From Promethearchaeota archaeon (GTDB lineage: Archaea > Asgardarchaeota > Lokiarchaeia > Sigyniarchaeales > SOKP01), in NCBI GenBank assembly GCA_019057355.1, contig DXJM01000004.1, forward strand, positions 1 through 8,160: DNA of 8,160 bases, in the 5' to 3' direction. Position numbers and translations under genes: made by a program. Of this stretch, positions 1 through 4,299 are shown piece after piece. The notes beneath the pieces are model-generated. The model ran no database searches, was not told where the DNA came from, and saw only the letters and a list, made by a program, of their open reading frames with translations. Every line of letters begins with the position of its first letter. Position 1 is the stretch's first letter.

Positions 1-16
1 ATTTGAATTCTCATTT

Positions 17-29
17 ATTTATTAAATAT
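17..29 (+). promoter_or_regulatory. Possible TATA-box region of the histidine kinase gene
   Basis: The T/A-only run TTTATTAAATAT lies about 33-40 nt before the GTG start. That is close to the spacing expected for an archaeal TATA box on a leaderless or very short-leader transcript. The surroundings are very AT-rich, so this is only suggestive. Confidence 0.3.
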
Positions 30-61
30 GACTAATTTTTTAGTTCAATTGCATTTATTAG

Positions 62-1117
62 GTGATAAAAATTAAAATTAAAGTCAGACAAAGGCAGGAA
101 ATAGTCATTATTATCTTTTTATTACTCATTTCTTTTCTAATTCAATTTTACTTTTTATTTATCTTAAAAGTTGAAATTATCTATTCTCATTTTTTTTACT
201 TACCAATAATATTGTCTTGTATTTGGTGGAAGAGAAAAGGACTATATATTGCCTTAATCTTTTCACTATCGGTAATCATTCTTCCCCTGTTTGATGAATC
301 TAATATATTTTACCTGAGCATTATAAATAATAGTTTAAGGGCCTTGTTGTTAATTGCCATTGGGATTATCGTTGTTTTTTTACGTGAAAATTTACATAAA
401 GCAGAAGAAAAAACGAGAAATTTATTAAGTGAACTAAAAAGGTCTAATTCAGAATTACAAGAGTTCGCTTATATTGCATCCCATGACTTGCAAGAGCCAC
501 TCCGAGCTATAATTAGCTTTTCACAATTATTGGAAGAAAAATACTCCGATAAATTGGATTCTGATGGAAAAGAATATCTAGAGTTCATTTTAGATGGTGG
601 CATGAGGCTAAGAAAGCTAGTTAAAGACCTTTTAAATTACTCTAGAATCACGACTCATCAGAAACCAATAAAAATGACTGATATTGAAAAAGTGCTAAAT
701 GAAGTAAAGCTTAACCTGAAAGAATCCATTGACGAAACTGGAGCGATTATCACCAATGATCCAATGCCCGTATTAAGAGTAGATAAATCACAAATCATGC
801 AATTGTTTCAAAATTTGGTTGGAAATGCGATAAAATTCGTATCTCAAAAGGCACCTATAATTCACATAAGTGCTAAAAATGATAAATCTGAGTGGATTTT
901 CTCGGTACAAGATAATGGAATCGGGATAGAAAAAGAATATTTTGATAGGATCTTTAAGATTTTCCAGCGACTTCATACTCGGAGTGAGTTTGAAGGTTCT
1001 GGGGTTGGCTTAGCTATTTGTAAAAAAATTGTTGAGAGATATGGTGGCAAAATATGGATAGAATCTGAAGTGAATAAGGATTCAATTTTTTATTTTTCAA
1101 TCCCTATTTCTGAATGA
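62..1117 (+). CDS. Membrane-bound sensor histidine kinase (4 TM + HisKA + HATPase_c)
   Basis: This 351-residue protein should sense a membrane or intramembrane cue, autophosphorylate on histidine and pass the phosphate to a receiver, most simply the next gene. Four hydrophobic segments lie at about residues 13-35, 41-56, 60-77 and 88-107. The loops between them are short, so there is no sizeable extracellular domain. A charged coiled linker (108-135) leads into HisKA, with the H-box ASHDLQEPLR and phospho-acceptor His141. The ATPase domain has an N-box (N241, N245), a G1 box (DNGIGI, D274), an F-box (about 284-291) and a G2 box (GSGVGL, 302-307), so it appears catalytically complete. No PAS or GAF domain is visible. 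The GTG at 62 directly follows an in-frame TAG, so it is the earliest possible start. It lies inside a GGTGAT string with no separate Shine-Dalgarno before it, so a leaderless transcript or a non-standard start is possible. Family call is firm; the signal is unknown. Confidence 0.9.
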   Translation: MIKIKIKVRQRQEIVIIIFLLLISFLIQFYFLFILKVEIIYSHFFYLPIILSCIWWKRKGLYIALIFSLSVIILPLFDESNIFYLSIINNSLRALLLIAIGIIVVFLRENLHKAEEKTRNLLSELKRSNSELQEFAYIASHDLQEPLRAIISFSQLLEEKYSDKLDSDGKEYLEFILDGGMRLRKLVKDLLNYSRITTHQKPIKMTDIEKVLNEVKLNLKESIDETGAIITNDPMPVLRVDKSQIMQLFQNLVGNAIKFVSQKAPIIHISAKNDKSEWIFSVQDNGIGIEKEYFDRIFKIFQRLHTRSEFEGSGVGLAICKKIVERYGGKIWIESEVNKDSIFYFSIPISE

Positions 1118-1139
1118 TATCATGCTAAACCTTAATATT

Positions 1140-1153
1140 AAATAATATATAAT
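1140..1153 (+). promoter_or_regulatory. Possible TATA box of the stand-alone receiver gene
   Basis: An uninterrupted A/T stretch (AAATAATATATAAT) sits in the 67-bp gap between the kinase stop and the ATG at 1185. It could give the receiver its own start site. The gap is also short enough for co-transcription with the kinase, and the sequence does not decide between the two. Confidence 0.3.
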
Positions 1154-1168
1154 TATTAAATCATTATT

Positions 1169-1174
1169 GGTGAT
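1169..1174 (+). promoter_or_regulatory. Shine-Dalgarno GGTGAT setting the receiver start at 1185
   Basis: GGTGAT is complementary to the ATCACC of archaeal 16S 3' ends and lies 10 nt before ATG 1185. This favours ATG 1185 over the in-frame TTG 1167 and GTG 1170, which overlap or precede the motif. Confidence 0.6.
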
Positions 1175-1184
1175 AACATTAAAT

Positions 1185-1637
1185 ATGAACGATGAAACGC
1201 GAGCAAGATCAGTTGAAATTCTACTTGTTGAAGACAACCCTGCTGATGTCCGACTTACGCAAGTGGCAATAAAAAATAGTAAAATAGCAAATAATCTACA
1301 TGTAGTAAATGATGGAGTTGAAGCTATTAATTTTCTTAGAAAACAAGGCACTTTCAAGGATAAACCTAAACCTGATTTAATTTTACTTGACTTAAATTTA
1401 CCAAAAAAAAATGGGTTTGAGGTTTTAAGTGAAATTAAAGCTGATCCTAATTTAAGACGAATTCCTGTAGTGATATTAAGTATATCAGATGCAGAAGAGG
1501 ATTTATTGAAAACATACAATCTTTATGCGAATTGTTATATTAAAAAACCGGTGGATATAATCGAATTTGAAAAAATTGTTAAATCTATTGGGAATTTCTG
1601 GTTTTCAATAGTCATTTTACCTGAAAATAAAGATTAA
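1185..1637 (+). CDS. Stand-alone response regulator, Rcp1-like receiver
   Basis: This is a 150-residue single-domain receiver with no output domain. The phosphorylation set is complete: acidic pair E16/D17, phospho-acceptor D69 in LILLDLNLP, switch serine S99 and conserved K121 before Pro122. The extended segment between helix 2 and strand 3 (FLRKQGTFKDKPKPD) and the C-terminal FWFSIVILP end are typical of the Rcp1 family, the partners of Cph1-type phytochrome kinases. Proteins of this kind usually act as phosphorelay intermediates or bind a partner rather than DNA. The gene lies 67 bp after the kinase on the same strand, so it is the obvious phosphate acceptor. Its N-terminal motif VEDNPADVRLT is nearly the same as that of the receiver at 1947, suggesting duplication. 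ATG 1185 is chosen for its GGTGAT; upstream TTG 1167 or GTG 1170 would add six or five residues. The partnership is inferred from position. Confidence 0.88.
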   Translation: MNDETRARSVEILLVEDNPADVRLTQVAIKNSKIANNLHVVNDGVEAINFLRKQGTFKDKPKPDLILLDLNLPKKNGFEVLSEIKADPNLRRIPVVILSISDAEEDLLKTYNLYANCYIKKPVDIIEFEKIVKSIGNFWFSIVILPENKD

Positions 1638-1777
1638 TCCTATTTATAATTCTTTTTCATTAGATCTTCTTTTAATTCGGAGATTTATTTGTTCTAGCGT
1701 TTTGGTTCTTTTTAAAACATTTTTGTGTGCTAAAAGTTTTGATCATGAAAATTTAAAAAATCAATTAAAAATTATTT

Positions 1778-1803
1778 TTCGATAAACTCAAGTTTATATC
1801 GAA
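1778..1803. repeat. Imperfect inverted repeat / hairpin
   Basis: TTCGATAAAC (1778-1787) pairs with GTTTATATCGAA (1792-1803) across a 4-nt TCAA loop, with an extra AT bulged in the right arm. TTTTT follows at 1806-1810. On the plus strand it could be a stem-and-U-tract terminator about 140 nt after the stand-alone receiver, or a protein-binding site upstream of the receiver-Lrp gene. Confidence 0.4.
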
Positions 1804-1838
1804 GATTTTTCAATAAAACGGAGAAAAATCGAAAAAAA

Positions 1839-1847
1839 TTTATTTAA
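1839..1847 (+). promoter_or_regulatory. Candidate TATA box of the receiver-Lrp gene
   Basis: TTTATTTAA is preceded by a purine-rich, BRE-like GAAAAAAA. A start site about 26 nt downstream (near 1869) would give a leader of about 78 nt, and the inverted repeat at 1883-1905 would fall just downstream of it. Confidence 0.35.
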
Positions 1848-1882
1848 CTTTGCTCATTTCTAATCTTATAGAACATTCATAT

Positions 1883-1905
1883 GTGATATTTTCTTTCAAT
1901 ATCAC
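1883..1905. promoter_or_regulatory. Perfect 8-bp inverted repeat, candidate operator
   Basis: GTGATATT (1883-1890) and AATATCAC (1898-1905) are exact reverse complements separated by 7 nt. The repeat ends 41 bp before ATG 1947. An AT-rich dyad of this size upstream of a gene encoding an Lrp-type DNA-binding domain fits autoregulation. It could instead act as a hairpin in the 5' leader. The role is inferred. Confidence 0.45.
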
Positions 1906-1931
1906 TCAATAGATGTAAGACATGTATAATC

Positions 1932-1936
1932 AAGGT
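1932..1936 (+). promoter_or_regulatory. Shine-Dalgarno AAGGT for the receiver-Lrp gene
   Basis: AAGGT lies 10 nt before ATG 1947 and supports that start. A GGTGAT also overlaps the first codons (1949-1954), but no standard start codon follows it at a useful distance. Confidence 0.45.
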
Positions 1937-1946
1937 AGATAAATGA

Positions 1947-2825
1947 ATGGTGATAAATAGTAAAATTAACATCTTATTAATTGAAGATAATCCTGCTGAT
2001 GTGCGACTCATAGAAGAATTGTTGAAAAAATCAAAGGATTTATATTATGAGATAGAATCTCACTCTCGTCTTTCTGATGGATTAAATGCTCTAAAAAATA
2101 AAGATTTTGATATCATACTTTTAGATCTTAATCTCCCCGATAGTGAAGGAAAAAATACCTTAAAGTCAATATTAAAACTGAATGAGCGGTTACCGATTAT
2201 CATTTTGACCGGATTAGATGAGAAAAATTTTGCCTTCTATTCTCTTAAAAAAGGTGCCCAAGATTATTTGGTGAAAGGAGAACTAAATACTTCACGTTTG
2301 GTCCGTTCTATATTATATTCCATTGAAAGATACAAGAATGAAATGAGAAAAACAGTTAAAACCAATGATATTTCTCCCTTAGATGATAAAGATAAAGAAA
2401 TTCTAAACATCTTGCAAGAAAATTGTAGAGTTTCTTATAATGAACTGAGTGATAAAGTCGGATTAGCAGCAAGCACGATACATAATAGAGTTCAAAAATT
2501 ACAAAAAGATGGGGTTATTAAGGGTTTTTTTGCTCAAGTTGACCCTTTTAAAGTAGGATTTAAAACCTTAGCATTAATGGGACTTTCAATAGATCCATTA
2601 AAAATAGATTCCGTTGCTGAAAAAATTTCTTCGTTCGATAATGTCCAATTAATCGCTGCGACTACGGGGGATCACGATCTTGTCATGCAATTGATAGCCA
2701 AAGATGAAAAGGAACTCTGGAAATTTATAAATACGAAAATCAAAACAATAGAAGGTGTTTATCCACAATTACATGTCTCAAGTTTTATTGATACTTATAA
2801 AATGACCCATAAAATAAAATTTTAA
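1947..2825 (+). CDS. Response regulator with Lrp/AsnC output (REC-HTH-RAM fusion)
   Basis: This 292-residue protein joins two full modules. Residues 7-125 form a CheY-like receiver with acidic pair E13/D14, phospho-acceptor D60, switch T88 and K110, so it should be phosphorylatable. After a short polar linker (131-144), LDDKDKEIL starts an Lrp/AsnC winged helix whose recognition helix is about 173-186 (LAASTIHNRVQKLQ). Residues 206-290 form the alpha-beta RAM sandwich, including the family's TTGDHDLV turn (239-246), which lies at the dimer and ligand site. Lrp proteins normally form dimers or octamers and sense amino acids, so this one could combine phosphorylation with ligand control. It probably receives phosphate from the kinase at 62, directly or through the stand-alone receiver. 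A perfect palindrome upstream suggests autoregulation. Domain assignments are firm; partner, ligand and targets are inferred. ATG 1947 is supported by AAGGT 10 nt upstream; GTG 1950 is the next alternative. Confidence 0.92.
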   Translation: MVINSKINILLIEDNPADVRLIEELLKKSKDLYYEIESHSRLSDGLNALKNKDFDIILLDLNLPDSEGKNTLKSILKLNERLPIIILTGLDEKNFAFYSLKKGAQDYLVKGELNTSRLVRSILYSIERYKNEMRKTVKTNDISPLDDKDKEILNILQENCRVSYNELSDKVGLAASTIHNRVQKLQKDGVIKGFFAQVDPFKVGFKTLALMGLSIDPLKIDSVAEKISSFDNVQLIAATTGDHDLVMQLIAKDEKELWKFINTKIKTIEGVYPQLHVSSFIDTYKMTHKIKF

Positions 2826-2896
2826 TATATTTCGGAATAAGAACACGGTAGCATAAAAAATCTTCCTAAATCATGGTTGATCTCGAGATTCTTGTA

Positions 2897-2904
2897 TTTT
2901 TTTT
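2897..2904 (+). terminator. T8 tract, probable terminator after the receiver-Lrp gene
   Basis: Eight consecutive T lie 71 nt after the stop codon. Archaeal termination commonly occurs at U-tracts without a stem. A 10-bp palindrome (ATCTCGAGAT, 2880-2889) lies just before it but has no loop and is probably not a functional stem. Confidence 0.4.
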
Positions 2905-3368
2905 AAATTGATTGAATATATCCTTCAACCTTTTTTCTCCATTTCCAATTTTTAATCATGTATTTCAAATCTTCTTTTAAACGTTCTATTAAATATCATT
3001 ATTTTCAAGAATCTCTAAATTTATATTCCTTATCTTTATGTATTTAATTTCCATTATTGTGATATCTCCCTGCATAGATATTTCACCTAATTTTCCATTG
3101 ATTCATCATCAATTTTCTGATGACATAAAAATGAAGAATATTCAAAACTATACCTCTTTAAAGCAAGGTTTTTATGAGAAGACGTTACCTGTAAGAACAT
3201 CCTCTCGAACCTTTTTTAGGATTTTAATACATTTAGGAAATAAAATGGTAATTTTTTATCGATTAATGCAGCAAGACTATGAACAATATTCGGTAATAGA
3301 TTTATAAAACGAACTTGGTTCAGAGGATTTATAAAGGGTGATTCTTTATTTTTTATTGTTAGAATCAA
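2903..3368 (-). pseudogene. Possible eroded minus-strand gene (frameshifted, one in-frame stop)
   Basis: Reading the minus strand, one frame runs from TTG 3368 to TAG at 3087 (50 codons, TAA at 3216-3218, 42 more codons). A second frame takes over around 3105 and runs to TAA at 2989. A third runs from 2995 to TAA at 2903 and encodes a lysine/tryptophan-rich tail (IKNWKWRKKVEGYIQ). Joined, these would make about 155 residues of ordinary-looking protein with two frameshifts and one nonsense codon. Within it, AGGTGA at 3083-3088 stands 7 nt before ATG 3075 of a 28-codon ORF (2989-3075), so a tiny gene is an alternative reading. I recognise no family. AT-rich DNA yields such stretches by chance, as the 46-codon frame after 1638 shows, so this is tentative. 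Confidence 0.22.
3339..3367. repeat. 7-bp inverted repeat with 15-nt spacer
   Basis: TGATTCT (3339-3345) and AGAATCA (3361-3367) are exact reverse complements flanking a T-rich spacer. They lie about 20-50 bp upstream of the TATA-like box of the gene at 3445. This could be an operator or chance in AT-rich DNA. Confidence 0.25.
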
Positions 3369-3386
3369 ATCTATCTATAAATTCCA

Positions 3387-3396
3387 TTAAATAATA
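3387..3396 (+). promoter_or_regulatory. Candidate TATA box of the small-protein/USP operon
   Basis: TTAAATAATA lies about 26 nt before an expected start near 3417, which leaves a leader of about 28 nt containing the Shine-Dalgarno at 3429-3435. Position and composition fit an archaeal promoter, but several similar AT runs are nearby. Confidence 0.35.
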
Positions 3397-3428
3397 CTTA
3401 TGAATATTATTCGAAAAAACAATGTGTT

Positions 3429-3435
3429 GAGGTGA
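3429..3435 (+). promoter_or_regulatory. Strong Shine-Dalgarno GAGGTGA for the gene at 3445
   Basis: Seven bases match the archaeal anti-Shine-Dalgarno and lie 9 nt before ATG 3445. This is the main support that the small unrecognised ORF is a translated gene. Confidence 0.7.
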
Positions 3436-3444
3436 GCAAAAAGA

Positions 3445-3732
3445 ATGGGTGAACAAGATTTAGATACGATAGATAATATCTTAATGAAATCTCGAGTTGA
3501 TTTAGCAGCAAGAAACTTGCTTAAAAAAAAACTTCCCTTTAACATGTTATGCCGGACACTCAGTAAATTACAGTTGATAATTGAAAAAGGATGCCATAAC
3601 TATACCGATAATGACACCCGCATCATGAAAGATAAGATAATCAATTCAGAACTTGAATATGATGAGATTTGCTGGTTAATTGCTTACCTGAGGGCATTTC
3701 TTAATATTCAAAATGAACACGATCAAAAATAA
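3445..3732 (+). CDS. Small hypothetical protein, helical, 95 residues
   Basis: I do not recognise a family. The product is charged, predicted mostly alpha-helical and soluble, with no signal peptide or membrane segment. It has three cysteines (36, 50, 76) but no CxxC pair, so a zinc site is unlikely. The middle (about 20-50) is an amphipathic K/L/R-rich helix region. The C-terminal part (about 68-90, with YDEICWLIAYLRAFL) is hydrophobic enough to form a packing or dimer interface. The start is well supported by GAGGTGA 9 nt upstream of ATG. The gene ends 18 bp before the USP-like gene, which has its own Shine-Dalgarno in that gap, so the two are probably one transcript. A partner or regulator of the USP-like protein is a possible role, but that rests only on position. 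Confidence 0.75.
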   Translation: MGEQDLDTIDNILMKSRVDLAARNLLKKKLPFNMLCRTLSKLQLIIEKGCHNYTDNDTRIMKDKIINSELEYDEICWLIAYLRAFLNIQNEHDQK

Positions 3733-3740
3733 AAATAGAG

Positions 3741-3746
3741 GGAGGT
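3741..3746 (+). promoter_or_regulatory. Shine-Dalgarno GGAGGT for the USP-like gene
   Basis: GGAGGT lies 4 nt before GTG 3751, inside the 18-bp gap after the preceding gene. It supports the GTG start and translation from a shared transcript. Confidence 0.6.
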
Positions 3747-3750
3747 TGAA

Positions 3751-4197
3751 GTGTATAAAAAAATATTATTCATTACTGATGGATTAGAAAGTGCCGAAAG
3801 AGCTATAGATAAAATTATAGAATTTCATGAAACTTGGGGTTCAGATATTTTAGTAGTCCACTTTTTAAAACACGCAATAACAATTCCATTCATTTATGAA
3901 TCAAACTCTTCTAAATTGCACACTTTAATTCAACAAGAATTTAGTTATTATGAATTAGGACAGGCAATCTTGAATATGATTGAAGTTACATTTAAAGCAA
4001 CAGGTGTTCCCGTTGATTTGAAATTAGTAGTTAATGAAACACCTGAAGAATTCGTTAAAAAGCTTGTTGATAAGCATAACATCGATTTAATAGTAATTGG
4101 AATCCAAGGATCTTTTTCCAAAAAGAAAATTGGGCACGAGGTATCATTTAGTAAAAAAATGATTAAAAAAATCCATTGCGATATTTTGATTGTATAA
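3751..4197 (+). CDS. Universal stress protein (UspA-like) with altered nucleotide loop
   Basis: This is a 148-residue protein, the usual length for a single USP domain. It opens with the strand MYKKILFITDG, has a second strand near 32-37 (DILVVHF), and ends IHCDILIV, all characteristic of the family. Adenine-nucleotide-binding USPs carry G-2X-G-9X-G-(S/T). Here G117 and G120 are present, but the next glycine (G128) comes after only seven residues and is followed by His129, so the phosphate-binding part is shortened and lacks Ser/Thr. The first strand does keep an aspartate (D10). The protein may bind nucleotide differently or not at all. It starts at GTG with GGAGGT upstream and probably shares a transcript with the 95-residue protein. 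A T7 tract follows. The cytoplasmic role, probably stress or energy-state related, is known only at family level. Confidence 0.85.
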   Translation: MYKKILFITDGLESAERAIDKIIEFHETWGSDILVVHFLKHAITIPFIYESNSSKLHTLIQQEFSYYELGQAILNMIEVTFKATGVPVDLKLVVNETPEEFVKKLVDKHNIDLIVIGIQGSFSKKKIGHEVSFSKKMIKKIHCDILIV

Positions 4198-4204
4198 TCG
4201 CAAC

Positions 4205-4211
4205 TTTTTTT
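4205..4211 (+). terminator. T7 tract, terminator after the USP-like gene
   Basis: Seven T begin 8 nt after the TAA stop, with no strong stem before them. This matches a simple archaeal U-tract terminator and separates the USP transcript from the CoA-transferase gene. Confidence 0.5.
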
Positions 4212-4263
4212 ATTTACTCATACTTGTTTATCTATAACTGGATCTATAATGACTTTTAACTAA

Positions 4264-4278
4264 AAGCGTAAATAAAAG
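4264..4278 (+). promoter_or_regulatory. Candidate BRE + TATA of the CoA-transferase/GNAT gene
   Basis: AAGCG followed by TAAATAAAAG resembles a BRE-TATA pair centred about 27 nt before ATG 4300. A start site there would give a leaderless message, which fits the absence of a clear Shine-Dalgarno. Confidence 0.4.
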
Positions 4279-4299
4279 TGCTAAAATAAAGTGGTTTTA

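Larger units (their letters stand above)
1638..1946 (+). other. 309-bp intergenic region, no gene recognised
   Basis: The region is AT-rich with short T-tracts at 1653-1657 and 1708-1712 that could end the upstream transcript. It holds an imperfect hairpin (1778-1803), a probable TATA box (1839-1847) and a perfect inverted repeat (1883-1905), all upstream of the receiver-Lrp gene. One forward frame is open for about 46 codons (about 1639-1785), but it has no ATG and no Shine-Dalgarno, and I do not call it a gene. Confidence 0.5.
2826..3444 (+). other. 619-bp intergenic region without a convincing intact gene
   Basis: The forward strand carries a T8 tract (2897-2904), an open frame at 3038-3307 without ribosome-binding site or recognisable product, a 7-bp inverted repeat (3339-3367) and a probable promoter for the gene at 3445. 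The minus strand carries several chained open stretches that could be the remains of a gene, listed separately. I see no tRNA, CRISPR repeat or insertion-sequence end. Confidence 0.5.

Noticed and set aside
788..976. 62-codon minus-strand ORF over the kinase ATPase domain
   Set aside because: It is antisense to the N-box and G1-box coding region, a chance open frame.
1097..1519. 140-codon minus-strand ORF over the stand-alone receiver
   Set aside because: It is antisense to a gene with a complete set of receiver residues. Its own translation has no family features.
1639..1785. Forward 46-codon open stretch after the stand-alone receiver
   Set aside because: There is no ATG or ribosome-binding site, and the receiver itself ends with the normal family C-terminus, so this is not a lost extension.
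2885..3015. 10-bp inverted repeat GAGATTCTTG / CAAGAATCTC with a 111-bp spacer, as mobile-element ends
   Set aside because: The arms are short, no transposase or target duplication is present, and this level of match is expected by chance in AT-rich DNA.
3038..3307. Forward 89-codon ORF
   Set aside because: It has no Shine-Dalgarno before the ATG, no recognisable motif or fold and no operon link, and it overlaps the possible minus-strand relic. It is not impossible, but I do not call it.
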